From: JAKAWQ01 sp963745975 | GTDB lineage: Bacteria; Pseudomonadota; Alphaproteobacteria; Acetobacterales; Acetobacteraceae | Reading direction: 5' to 3' | Length of the DNA: 64,000 bases | NCBI GenBank assembly: GCA_963745975.1 | Contig: CAVUZJ010000009.1 | Coordinates: 372,001 to 436,000 of the forward strand | Shown: piece by piece, positions 27,463 through 35,929 of the stretch | Layout: every line of letters starts with the position of its first letter | Numbering within the stretch: the stretch's first letter is position 1 | Made by a program: the position numbers and the translations under genes | The notes under the pieces: model-generated | What the model saw: the letters and a program-made list of their open reading frames with translations, nothing else | Told to the model about the DNA's origin: nothing | Database searches by the model: none

Positions 27463-28146
27463 ATGACGATGCCGTTCCGGCGGACGCAGCCGGCGTACGA
27501 CACGCCCGCCTATCGCAGCACGGCGCTGCGCGCGCCGCTCGCCGAGCCGGTGGCATTCGCGAGAAGCGCCACCGAGACGAGCGGGCCGCGCTTCTCGGCG
27601 AATAACTTTCCGCCGCTCGCCGATCTGACGCGGGTGGAAGGCGGCGAGGCGCAGGGGCAGCGGATCATCGTCGCGGGCCGGGTGAGCGACGAGGACGGGC
27701 GCGCCGTTGCGAACACGATGATCGAGCTTTGGCAGGCGAACGCGGCGGGGCGCTACCGCCATCCGACCGACCAGCACGATGCGCCGCTCGACCCTCATTT
27801 CCACGGCGCCGGGCGCGTGTTCACCGATGCGGAGGGGCGGTACCGGTTCGTCTCGGTGCGGCCCGGCTCCTATCCGTGGCGCAATGCGGAGAATGCGTGG
27901 CGGCCGAGCCATATCCATTTCTCGCTGTTCGGGGCGGGTTTTGCGCAGCGGCTGATCACGCAGATGTATTTCGAGGGCGATCCGCTGCTGGAATCGGACG
28001 CGATCTTCCATTCGGTGCCGGATCGGGCGGCGCGCGAGCTTCTGGTGGCGCGCTTCGAGATCGGGCTCACCGAGGCGGAATGGGCACACGGATATCGTTT
28101 CGACATCGTTCTGCGCGGGCGCGACGCGACGCCGATAGAAGATTGA
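27463..28146 (+). CDS. pcaH: protocatechuate 3,4-dioxygenase beta subunit-like intradiol dioxygenase
   Basis: 227 residues. Intradiol ring-cleaving non-haem Fe(III) enzyme. The four iron ligands of the family are in place: Tyr in AAGRYRHPTDQHD, Tyr in PGSYPWRN and the two His in WRPSHIHFS; DAPLDPHFHGAGR is also typical of PcaH. So this should be the catalytic subunit. The alpha subunit follows 1 bp later. No other beta-ketoadipate genes (pcaB, pcaC, pcaD) are in the window, so a different catechol-type substrate is possible. Confidence 0.92.
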   Translation: MTMPFRRTQPAYDTPAYRSTALRAPLAEPVAFARSATETSGPRFSANNFPPLADLTRVEGGEAQGQRIIVAGRVSDEDGRAVANTMIELWQANAAGRYRHPTDQHDAPLDPHFHGAGRVFTDAEGRYRFVSVRPGSYPWRNAENAWRPSHIHFSLFGAGFAQRLITQMYFEGDPLLESDAIFHSVPDRAARELLVARFEIGLTEAEWAHGYRFDIVLRGRDATPIED

Positions 28147-28147
28147 A

Positions 28148-28669
28148 ATGGCCACCGCGACTTCGCAGCAGACGATCGGGCCCTACTGGCATCTGCTCGC
28201 GGACCCGGGCTGGGCGGACCTCACGAGATTCGGGGCGGCGGGGTCGGCGATCGTGCTGCAGGGACGTGTGTTCGACGGGGCGGGCGCGCCGGTTGCCGAT
28301 GCGTGCGTGGAGCTTTGGCAGGCGGACCCGCCGGCCTCCGAGATATTTCCGGGGTTCGGACGGAGCGGGACGGACGAGGACGGGCGGTTCCGGTTCCGCA
28401 CGCTGCGGCCGGGCCCGGTGCGCGGGCGGGGGAATGCGACGGAGGCACCGCATGTCGCACTTGCGATCCATGCGCGTGGGCTGACACGGCCGCTCTTCAC
28501 ACGGGTTTATTTCGCGGGCGAGGCGCTGAACGAGACCGACCCGCTGCTCGGGCTGATCGAGGATCCGGCGCGGCGGGCGAGCCTGATTGCGGCCGATGCG
28601 GGCGGCGATGCGTGGGAGCTCGACATCCGGTTGCGCGGCGCCGGCGAGACCGTGTTTCTCGAAATCTAG
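28148..28669 (+). CDS. pcaG: protocatechuate 3,4-dioxygenase alpha subunit-like protein
   Basis: 173 residues, somewhat short for PcaG (about 190-205). TATSQQTIGPYWHLL is the usual N-terminus (SQTVGPFF-type), followed by VELWQADP and a shortened loop before FPGFGRSGTDEDGRFRF, then APHVALAIHARGLTRPLFTRVYF. As in PcaG the iron ligands are absent, so it is structural and helps shape the active site. The shortened loop between ELWQAD and FGR removes about ten residues near the substrate pocket, another hint of altered specificity. Confidence 0.9.
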   Translation: MATATSQQTIGPYWHLLADPGWADLTRFGAAGSAIVLQGRVFDGAGAPVADACVELWQADPPASEIFPGFGRSGTDEDGRFRFRTLRPGPVRGRGNATEAPHVALAIHARGLTRPLFTRVYFAGEALNETDPLLGLIEDPARRASLIAADAGGDAWELDIRLRGAGETVFLEI

Positions 28670-28695
28670 GCTCAGGAACAATTGGGAAGGAAGCG

Positions 28696-29691
28696 ATGAA
28701 AGCGCTCGTCTATACGGGACCGCACGGGCTTGCCTATCGCGAGGAGCCCGAGCCGCTGCCGGGCAACGACGAGGTGCTGGTGAAGGTCGAGGCGGTGGGC
28801 ATCTGCGGCTCGGACATGCACGCCTATCACGGGCACGACGAGCGTCGGCCGCCGCCCTTGGTGCTGGGGCACGAGGCGGCGGGAATCGTGCTCGCGGGTC
28901 CGCGCGCCGGCGAGCGCGTGGCGGTCAATCCGCTCGTCTCGTGCGGGCGGTGCGCTGCGTGTTTGGACGGGCGGGCGCATCTCTGCCGCGAGCGGCAGAT
29001 CATTTCGATGCCGCCGCGGCCAGGCGCGTTCGCGGAGTTCGTGCGCGTGCCCGAGGCGAACGTGGTGGCGCTGCCGGAGGGGCTCGACATCGTGCGCGCG
29101 GCGCTGGCGGAGCCGATCGCGGTTGCATGGCACGCGGTGCGGATCGGCACGCGGCTTCTGCCGCGACCGCTTGCCGCGTCGCGCTGCGTCGTGATGGGCG
29201 GCGGGGCGATCGGGCTTGCGGCCGCGCTGGTGCTCGTTCATTTCGGAGCCCACGACGTGGCGGTGGCGGAGACCAATGCGCTGCGGCGCGAGACGGTCGC
29301 GGCGGCGGGCGCGCTTCGCCCCTACGCGCCCGGGGAGCGGGGCGAGCCGGAAGTGGGGACGGTCGATCTCGTGATCGACGCGGTGGCGGCGGAGGCGACG
29401 CGGGCGGCTGCGTGCCGGCTCGCGGCACCCGGCGGCACCATCGTGCATGTGGGATTGCTGCCGGGCGCGGGCGGGCTCGACGTGCGGCGCATCACGCTCC
29501 AGGAAATCAGCTTCGTCGGCTCCTATTGCTATACGCCCCTTGATTTCGCGGAGACGGTGGCCGCACTCGGCGCGGGGCGGCTCGGGCCGCTCGGCTGGAT
29601 CGAGGAGCGCGGGCTTGCGGAGGGCGCGCGGGCGTTCGCCGAACTCGACGGACAGCTTGTGGCCGCGGCGAAGATCGTGCTCCGGCCATAG
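28696..29691 (+). CDS. zinc-dependent alcohol dehydrogenase family protein
   Basis: 331-residue medium-chain dehydrogenase. Catalytic zinc ligands in AVGICGSDMHAYHGHDE and LGHEAAG; structural zinc site CGRCAACLDGRAHLC; nucleotide-binding GGGAIGLAAALVLV. It resembles sorbitol/threonine-dehydrogenase-type enzymes. GGAAGG precedes the ATG at 28696. Placed 26 bp after pcaG, it is likely part of the same catabolic operon, oxidising an alcohol side chain before ring cleavage; that role is inference. Confidence 0.9.
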   Translation: MKALVYTGPHGLAYREEPEPLPGNDEVLVKVEAVGICGSDMHAYHGHDERRPPPLVLGHEAAGIVLAGPRAGERVAVNPLVSCGRCAACLDGRAHLCRERQIISMPPRPGAFAEFVRVPEANVVALPEGLDIVRAALAEPIAVAWHAVRIGTRLLPRPLAASRCVVMGGGAIGLAAALVLVHFGAHDVAVAETNALRRETVAAAGALRPYAPGERGEPEVGTVDLVIDAVAAEATRAAACRLAAPGGTIVHVGLLPGAGGLDVRRITLQEISFVGSYCYTPLDFAETVAALGAGRLGPLGWIEERGLAEGARAFAELDGQLVAAAKIVLRP

Positions 29692-29874
29692 CGCGCCCGG
29701 AGCTCCGACCCTCAGGGAGGGTGGCTGGACGCTGAAGCCGGCGGGATGCGATAAGCGGCGATCCATGAGTGCGAATTCGGCTTGGGGAGCGCGAAGATGC
29801 GATCCGCGAGCCGGACGAATGGCGCGATAGAACAAGGCCGGAGCGCGATCCGGCCCAAAACCCAAGGAGGATGC

Positions 29875-31686
29875 ATGGACCAGCCGACGCTCAGCGTGGC
29901 CGTCGAGACGGCAGAGATGCGCCACGAGATCCGCGAGGGGATGGCGATCGCGTGGGACGTGCCGATCGCAATGGATGACGGGGTGGTGCTGCGCGCCGAC
30001 GTCTTCCGCCCCGCGGAGGCGCGTGGGGCGGGCCGCCATCCCGTGATCCTGAGCTACGGCCCGTACGGGAAGCTCCTGAATTTCGAGGACGGGTACAAGA
30101 CCGCCTGGGACCGGATGGTCCGGCTGCACCCCGACGTGCCGGCCGGATCGACCAACCGCTACCAGAGCTGGGAGGTGGTCGATCCGGAGAAGTGGGTGCC
30201 GGATGGATATGCCTGCGTGCGGGTGGACAGCCGGGGGTGCGGCCGCTCGCCGGGCTACGTGGACCCATGGTCGGCGCGCGAGGCGCGCGACTTCGCCGCC
30301 TGCATCGAATGGGCGGCCGAGCAGCCATGGTCGAGCGGCAAGGTCGGGCTCAACGGCATTTCCTACTACGCGACCAATCAGTGGCAGGTGGCCACACTCG
30401 CGCCGAAAGGGCTCGCCGCGATCTGCATCTGGGAGGGCTGCGCGGATTTCTACCGCGACATGATCCGCCATGGCGGCATCTACTGCACCTTCCTGCAGAA
30501 CTGGTTCGACATGCAGGTGAAGACGGTGCAGCACGGGCTGGGTTCGCGCGGCCAGCGGAGCCGCATGAACGGCGAATTCGTCTCCGGCCCCGCGCAACTG
30601 ACCGAGGAGGAGCTCGGCGCCGGTCGAAGCGACGTGTATGGCGAGGTCGTCGCTCATGAGCTGGAGGACGGGTTCTACACGAGCCGCTCGCCCGACTGGT
30701 CGAAGGTGACGGTCCCGCTCTTGAGCGCCGCCAATTGGGGCGGCCAGGGCCTGCATCCGCGCGGCAATTTCGAGGGCTTCACGCGCGCCGCCTCGACGCA
30801 GAAATGGCTCGAGGTGCACGGGATCGAGCACTGGACGCATTTCTACACCGATTACGGGCTCGGGTTGCAGAAGCGGTTCTTCGCCCGCTTCCTCAAGGGC
30901 GATGCGTCCGCCTGGCCGGACGAGCCGCGCGTGCGCCTCCAAGTGCGCCATCCGGGCGAGCGGTTCGTCGAGCGCGACGAGGCGGCGTGGCCCATTCCGC
31001 GCACGCGCTTCACGCGCTATCACCTCGATCCGGAAGGCAGCGGACTCGCCACGGAGGCGCTGGGCGCGCGGGCTCGTCTTTCGCTCGCGGCACTCGGCGA
31101 TGGGCTCACGTTCGTGAGCGCGCCGATGGCGGAGGAGACGGAGATCACCGGCCCGATCGCGGCCCGGCTCAGCGTTTCCTCGAGCACCGACGATGCCGAT
31201 CTCTTCCTGGTGCTCCGCGTGTTCGCGCCGGATTTGAAGGAGGTGGTGTTCCAGGGCGCGCTCGATCCGCACACGCCGGTCGCGCAGGGCTGGCTCAGGG
31301 CGTCGCATCGGAAGCTCGACCCCGCCCTCTCCCTTCCCTACCGGCCCTACCATACGCACGACGAGAAGCAGTTGCTCGAGCCCCGGCGCGTCTATGCGCT
31401 CGATATCGAGATCTGGCCGACCTCGATCGTGGTGCCGCCGGGCTGGCGCGTGGCATTGAGCGTGCGCGGGCGGGACTATGTCTATCCCGGCGGAAGCGGC
31501 GGGCGGCTCTCCAACATGAAGAACGAGTTCACGGGGTGCGGGCCCTTCCTGCACGACGACCCGCGCGACCGGCCGCTCGCGCGCTACGGCGGCACGACGA
31601 CGCTCGAGTTCGGACCCGAGCATGAGAACTGGGTGATGCTGCCGATCGTTCCGCCGAAGAAGGATGGTGCGGACGGGAGGTCCTGA
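29875..31686 (+). CDS. CocE/NonD family hydrolase
   Basis: 603 residues. N-terminal X-Pro dipeptidyl-peptidase S15 domain with nucleophile Ser163 in GLNGISYYATNQW, oxyanion Tyr in SYGPYGKLL, and His in GIEHWTHFYTDYG; C-terminal jelly-roll domain (from about 360) ending EFGPEHENWVMLPIV. Such enzymes cleave esters or amides, e.g. cocaine esterase and glutaryl-7-ACA acylase. AGGAGG is just before the ATG pair at 29871/29875; only 29875 is in frame. No signal peptide. Followed 1 bp later by a second hydrolase gene. Confidence 0.92.
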   Translation: MDQPTLSVAVETAEMRHEIREGMAIAWDVPIAMDDGVVLRADVFRPAEARGAGRHPVILSYGPYGKLLNFEDGYKTAWDRMVRLHPDVPAGSTNRYQSWEVVDPEKWVPDGYACVRVDSRGCGRSPGYVDPWSAREARDFAACIEWAAEQPWSSGKVGLNGISYYATNQWQVATLAPKGLAAICIWEGCADFYRDMIRHGGIYCTFLQNWFDMQVKTVQHGLGSRGQRSRMNGEFVSGPAQLTEEELGAGRSDVYGEVVAHELEDGFYTSRSPDWSKVTVPLLSAANWGGQGLHPRGNFEGFTRAASTQKWLEVHGIEHWTHFYTDYGLGLQKRFFARFLKGDASAWPDEPRVRLQVRHPGERFVERDEAAWPIPRTRFTRYHLDPEGSGLATEALGARARLSLAALGDGLTFVSAPMAEETEITGPIAARLSVSSSTDDADLFLVLRVFAPDLKEVVFQGALDPHTPVAQGWLRASHRKLDPALSLPYRPYHTHDEKQLLEPRRVYALDIEIWPTSIVVPPGWRVALSVRGRDYVYPGGSGGRLSNMKNEFTGCGPFLHDDPRDRPLARYGGTTTLEFGPEHENWVMLPIVPPKKDGADGRS

Positions 31687-31687
31687 A

Positions 31688-32866
31688 ATGGATGCCGGCG
31701 AGGATCTCTCGTTCCGCTATTTCCCGACGGACTATCGCTGGTCGCACGGCTTGCTGATCGGGCTCAACGGCGCGCCGTGGGGCGGGGCCGAGATCGGCGA
31801 GGTGCATCGCATCGGGCTTCGGCTCGCCGCGCACCTTGGGGACGACGAGGCGTGGTGCCGCGAATGGACGGCGGAGGCGCACAAGCTCGAGGAGGCGGGG
31901 CGGGCGCGGATCGGCGAAGGGCACGGGAGGAGCGGGGCGGCCTATCTGCTGCGCGCGGCGAATTACTACCACGTGGGCGAGCGCTTCCTGCAGCCGAAGA
32001 CGGAAGCGAGCAATGCGGAGTATGCGCGCGGCGTGCAGTGCTTCCGCGACGCGGCGGCGGCGCTGGCGCGGCCGCGCATCGAGGCGGTGGAAATCCCCTA
32101 CGAGGGGACGAGCCTGCCGGGGCTGCTCGTGCATGCCGAGGGCGCGCGCGGCTCGGCGCCAGCGATGATCTTCTTCGACGGGCTCGACGTGACGAAGGAG
32201 ATCCAGTTCTTCAAGGGCATGCCGGACCTGGTCGGGCGCGGCATCGCCTGCCTCCTCGTCGACGGACCGGGCAACGGCGAGGCGATTCGCTTCCGCGGCC
32301 TCACGCTGCACCATGAGACCGAGCGCTACGCGAGCGCTGCGCTGGATTTTCTAGCAGCAAAGCCGGAGATCGACGCGCGGCGGATCGGCGTGATGGCGCT
32401 CAGCCTCGGCGGCTATTACGCGCCGCGCGCCGCCGCGTTCGAGCCCCGCTTCGCCTGCTGCGTCGCCTGGGGCGCGCAATGGGACTATCACGCGGTGTGG
32501 AAGCGCCGCTTCGAGCTGCTGGCGGCAAGCAACACGCCCTCGCTCTCGGTGCCGTGGCGGCACATCCTCTGGGTGCTCGGCGCGGAGAGCCGGGAGGACG
32601 CGCTGCGGCGGCTCGAGCCGTTCCGGCTCGAGGGCGTGGTGGAGCGGATAAGCTGCCCGTTCCTGATGCTGCACGGCGAGGGCGACGAGCAGATCCCGAT
32701 GGCGCAGGCGCGGGCGTGCTTCGAGGCGGTGGGCAGCAAGCAGAAGACCTTCCGCGTCTTCACGCGCGAGGAAGGCGGCTACCACCACTGCCAGATCGAC
32801 AATGTGAGCGTCGGCGTCGCCGCGATGTGGGACTGGATCGAGGACGTGCTGCGTCCGGGGCACTAA
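31688..32866 (+). CDS. alpha/beta hydrolase (FrsA / pseudooxynicotine-hydrolase-like)
   Basis: 392 residues. An N-terminal helical cap domain (about 1-140) precedes a hydrolase fold with nucleophile Ser in GVMALSLGGYYAPRAA, the strand-turn LLVDGPGNGEAIRFRG, Asp in LMLHGEGDEQIP and His near YHHCQIDN. Cap-plus-core organisation resembles 2,6-dihydroxypseudooxynicotine hydrolase, a C-C bond hydrolase, and dipeptidyl aminopeptidases. GGGAGG lies upstream of the ATG at 31688. Convergent with a cupin gene by a 4-bp overlap. Confidence 0.9.
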   Translation: MDAGEDLSFRYFPTDYRWSHGLLIGLNGAPWGGAEIGEVHRIGLRLAAHLGDDEAWCREWTAEAHKLEEAGRARIGEGHGRSGAAYLLRAANYYHVGERFLQPKTEASNAEYARGVQCFRDAAAALARPRIEAVEIPYEGTSLPGLLVHAEGARGSAPAMIFFDGLDVTKEIQFFKGMPDLVGRGIACLLVDGPGNGEAIRFRGLTLHHETERYASAALDFLAAKPEIDARRIGVMALSLGGYYAPRAAAFEPRFACCVAWGAQWDYHAVWKRRFELLAASNTPSLSVPWRHILWVLGAESREDALRRLEPFRLEGVVERISCPFLMLHGEGDEQIPMAQARACFEAVGSKQKTFRVFTREEGGYHHCQIDNVSVGVAAMWDWIEDVLRPGH

Positions 32867-33270
32867 CCTTCCAGAGAAGCGGGCGCGAAATAGGCGGTGT
32901 CCTCGGGACGCGGAGTCCAGGCGGGATTGCCGCGCCACGCGCGGGTGATGGTTGTCATGTCCTCGCCGTAGCGCACGCGGAAGAGAAGCGTGCGCCCGCC
33001 GCCGTTCTCGAACTCGTGCAGCTCGCCGCGCGGATGGACGACGAAGGCGCCGGGCGTGACGGCGATTGTCTCTTCCGGCGTGCGCATGGTTCCCCCGCCC
33101 TCGAAGCAGAAATAGATCTCGGTCGCGTTGGGGTGGCAGTGATAGGGGCTGACCTGGCCGGGCTCCCAGCAGGCGAGCGAGACGTCGCCCTCGCCGATCC
33201 GCCCCAGGACCTTCTCGACATGCTTGCGCGGATCCCAGCTCTGCTCGTCCGCGATCTGGAATGAGAGCAT
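32863..33270 (-). CDS. small cupin domain protein
   Basis: 135-residue single cupin. Metal motif 1 PYHCHPNATEIYFCFEGGG (two His, Glu) and motif 2 PGAFVVHPRGELHEF (His). Likely binds a divalent metal; related proteins are isomerases, dioxygenases or regulators' ligand domains. AGGAGAAACG precedes the ATG. On the minus strand with the MFS transporter, 45 bp downstream of it, so the pair may be an operon serving the same pathway as the hydrolases opposite. Confidence 0.87.
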   Translation of the reverse strand: MLSFQIADEQSWDPRKHVEKVLGRIGEGDVSLACWEPGQVSPYHCHPNATEIYFCFEGGGTMRTPEETIAVTPGAFVVHPRGELHEFENGGGRTLLFRVRYGEDMTTITRAWRGNPAWTPRPEDTAYFAPASLEG

Positions 33271-33315
33271 TCGTTTCTCCTCGGTTGGTTCATCGACGCG
33301 CGACGAAATTTGGTA

Positions 33316-34707
33316 TCATCCGGAGGCGATGTCGTTCGGGATTTCGGCAGGCGCGAGCTGGGCATTGCCCGCTTTGGGGTCGAGCATCTCAAGGCCGCGC
33401 CTGGCCGGCTCGATCCCCCAGGCCGCCACGACGACGATCTGGACGAGGAGGAGCCCGATCATCAGGGCCAGCACGCCGGCCACCCCGTAGGATCTGAAGA
33501 GATCGACGACGAGGAAGGGGGTGAAGATCGTGGCCCCGCGCCCCAGCGTGTTGCAGAGTCCATTGGCCCTGAGCCGGACCTCGGTGGGAAAGAGCTCGGG
33601 CGTGTAGACGCCGTAAAGGAGCGCGGTGAGCACATAGATAGCCACGATGAGCAGAAATCCCGTCAGCAGCACGAGCGCGGGCGCGGCGACGAAGGGATAG
33701 AGTCCGCCGAGGACGATCGCGAACGCCGAGGCGCCGATGATCAGCCGCCGCCGGCCGAAATAATCGGCGCCGAACGCGCCGAGCGCGCAGCCGAAGGGCG
33801 AGCCCAGCGCAATGACGAGCGCGTAGGCGAAGGATTTGGTGACGCTCAGCCCCTGGAGGACGAAGAAGGTCGGGATCCAGTTCACGAAGCCGAAGATCAG
33901 CGTGTTGATCGTGATCAGCACCACGGAGCCGACCACGAGGCGTGGCAGCAGCGCCGGGCTGAAGAGGGATGAAAGACGCCATTGCACCGCCGGCACCGGC
34001 GGAACGGGGGGCGGCAGGGCGCGATTCGTGGTGGCCTCGACCTCCTGCTCGATCGTCCGGATCAGGCTTTCGGCTTCGGCCATGCGGCCGTTGGTCTCGA
34101 GCCAGCGCGGGCTTTCCGGGAGGCGCTTGCGGAGGTACCACACGATCAGCGCGCCGATGCCGGCGATCGCGAACATCGGCCGCCAGCCGAAACGGGGAAT
34201 GATCAGCGTCCCCAGGATCGAGGTGGCGGGAAAACCCGCGACGACGACGAAGGCCATGAAGGAAAGCCAGCGGCCGCGCGAGGCGGGAGGGATGAACTCG
34301 GTCATGGTCGAATAGCCGACCACGATTTCCGCGCCGAGACCGAGACCCATGACAAGGCGAAGAATATTCAGCGCGGTCATGCTTGGCGCGAAGGCGGCGG
34401 CGAGCGAGGCCAGGCCGAAGATCATGAGATTGAACTGGTAGGTGAAGCGCCGGCCGAAATGATCGCCGAGGAACCCGGCGATCAGGGCGCCCAAGGTCAT
34501 GCCGATGAAGGTGAACGAAATGAATTGCGCGTTGAGCGCGAGGGTGGAAAAGCCGGTCTTCAGCGTAGCGCCCAGCACGTTGCCGCCGACATAGAGATCG
34601 TAGCCGTCGAAGAACATGCCGGCGGCGATGAGCCCGAAGATGCGGTAATGAAATGTCGTGATCGGCAGCCGGTCGAGCCTGCCGCCCGCGTTCACGGCGC
34701 TCTGCAT
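33316..34707 (-). CDS. MFS transporter (metabolite:H+ symporter type)
   Basis: 463 residues, twelve predicted membrane helices with a central cytoplasmic loop (about 200-245). Conserved loop 2-3 motif GFLGDHFGRRFTYQF and its partner GADYFGRRRLIIG are present, and an RLPESPRWL sequence as in sugar and aromatic acid porters. YDLYVGGNVLGATLKTGFS in helix 1 resembles the aromatic acid:H+ symporters. It could import the substrate of the adjacent ring-cleavage/hydrolase genes; this is inference from position. GGAGG precedes the ATG. Confidence 0.93.
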   Translation of the reverse strand: MQSAVNAGGRLDRLPITTFHYRIFGLIAAGMFFDGYDLYVGGNVLGATLKTGFSTLALNAQFISFTFIGMTLGALIAGFLGDHFGRRFTYQFNLMIFGLASLAAAFAPSMTALNILRLVMGLGLGAEIVVGYSTMTEFIPPASRGRWLSFMAFVVVAGFPATSILGTLIIPRFGWRPMFAIAGIGALIVWYLRKRLPESPRWLETNGRMAEAESLIRTIEQEVEATTNRALPPPVPPVPAVQWRLSSLFSPALLPRLVVGSVVLITINTLIFGFVNWIPTFFVLQGLSVTKSFAYALVIALGSPFGCALGAFGADYFGRRRLIIGASAFAIVLGGLYPFVAAPALVLLTGFLLIVAIYVLTALLYGVYTPELFPTEVRLRANGLCNTLGRGATIFTPFLVVDLFRSYGVAGVLALMIGLLLVQIVVVAAWGIEPARRGLEMLDPKAGNAQLAPAEIPNDIASG

Positions 34708-35043
34708 TTATTCTTCCTCCCTGCCGGATTTATAGCGTTGTGTTGTTGCGAAGAGATTTCAGGGTCACAAATTCCGGGCGGCTTTGCAAGCGCTGAGGCT
34801 GCCTGGAGCGGCGAACGGGCAGCGGCCCTACCCGTCCTCCCGGTCCTTGGAACTCGCGTACCTCCTCGATCCCGCCAATCGAGGACAGGGGCTTGCCGTG
34901 AGAATGGCGTGGACGGCCGTCGCGCATGCCTTTCTTCGGCTGACGGCCATGTTCCGGTCGTGCTCGAAGCATGCTTTTAGAGACGCGATCCGTTACGGTA
35001 TCGCCAGCGGGTCGATGGGATCGGCGGGACGGGAGGCTCCGGC
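34708..35043. other. 336-bp divergent intergenic region
   Basis: Between the MFS and universal stress protein genes. It is less GC-rich than its surroundings near 34725-34775 and 34960-35010, as expected for two promoters facing apart. No coding frame, hairpin or repeat is convincing. GGGAGG at 35031-35036 is the ribosome site of the stress-protein gene. Confidence 0.5.
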
Positions 35044-35892
35044 ATGAGCGGCTTGAAGGATATTCTCGTTTACGTCGACGGCTCGCCCCGGAGCTACGCC
35101 ACACTCGCGCTGGCGGCCGGGCTCGCGCGGGAGTTCCAGGCTTACCTGGTCGGCCTGCACGTCGTCGGCTTCACCCTCCCTTCGTACGATCCGGCGACCT
35201 ATCTCGGCGGTTGGCCTGGCCCGTCGCTCGCCGGCCGGATCGGCGAGTCGGAGGATCACGTCGCGGAGGAGTGCAAACAGCGGTTCGAGGACCAGCTCAA
35301 GCAGACCGGGATCAACGGCGAGTGGCACCAAAGCGAGGGAATGGTCGCGGACAGCGTGGCGCGGGAGGCACGGTACGTCGACCTCGCGGTGGTCACGCAA
35401 GTGGACGTCCACCAGCCGCCGCTCGGAACGCGCCGGGTCGTGCCGCAGGAGGTTCTGCTCGCGTCGGGACGGCCGGTTCTGGTGGTGCCGCACACCGGCA
35501 GCTTCGAGAAGCTCGGCGGCCATGTTCTGATCGGCTGGAACGGCAGCAGCGAAGCCGCACGGGCCGTGAACGATGCCATGCCGTTCCTGGTGAGAGCTCA
35601 GAAAGTGACGGTCCTGGTCGTCGAGCCACAGCGCGCGTATGAGGGAGACACAGTCCTTGTGGACGACATCGCGCCACACCTGGTGCGGCACGGCGTGAGC
35701 GTGGAAAGTGCCAAGTGCGCCAGGGGCGAATCCGGAACGACCGATACGCTGCTCCACCACGCGGCCGATAGCGGCGCGGATCTGGTTGTCATCGGCGGGT
35801 ACGGCCACTCCAGAATACGCGCGCTGGTGCTGGGCGGAGTGAGCCGTGGCGTCCTGGCGCGAATGACGATCCCTGTCCTGATGTCGCACTGA
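35044..35892 (+). CDS. universal stress protein with two UspA domains
   Basis: 282 residues: two tandem Usp domains. The first (ILVYVDGSPRSYATLALAAGLA) lacks the ATP-binding glycine motif; the second ends with VIGGYGHSRIRALVLGGVSRGVLARM, the G-2x-G-9x-G-S/T type nucleotide motif. HVLIGWNGSSEAARAVNDAMPFL opens domain two. Such tandem proteins respond to stress and starvation; no partner gene is adjacent. GGGAGG lies 7 bp before the ATG. Confidence 0.93.
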   Translation: MSGLKDILVYVDGSPRSYATLALAAGLAREFQAYLVGLHVVGFTLPSYDPATYLGGWPGPSLAGRIGESEDHVAEECKQRFEDQLKQTGINGEWHQSEGMVADSVAREARYVDLAVVTQVDVHQPPLGTRRVVPQEVLLASGRPVLVVPHTGSFEKLGGHVLIGWNGSSEAARAVNDAMPFLVRAQKVTVLVVEPQRAYEGDTVLVDDIAPHLVRHGVSVESAKCARGESGTTDTLLHHAADSGADLVVIGGYGHSRIRALVLGGVSRGVLARMTIPVLMSH

Positions 35893-35929
35893 GAGGGGGC
35901 CTCATCCCTCCGACGAAGCGGCGCGCCTC

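Noticed and set aside
34708..35043. Small gene or tRNA in the MFS/stress-protein spacer
   Set aside because: No cloverleaf, no ribosome site before a sensible frame, and translations are low in complexity.
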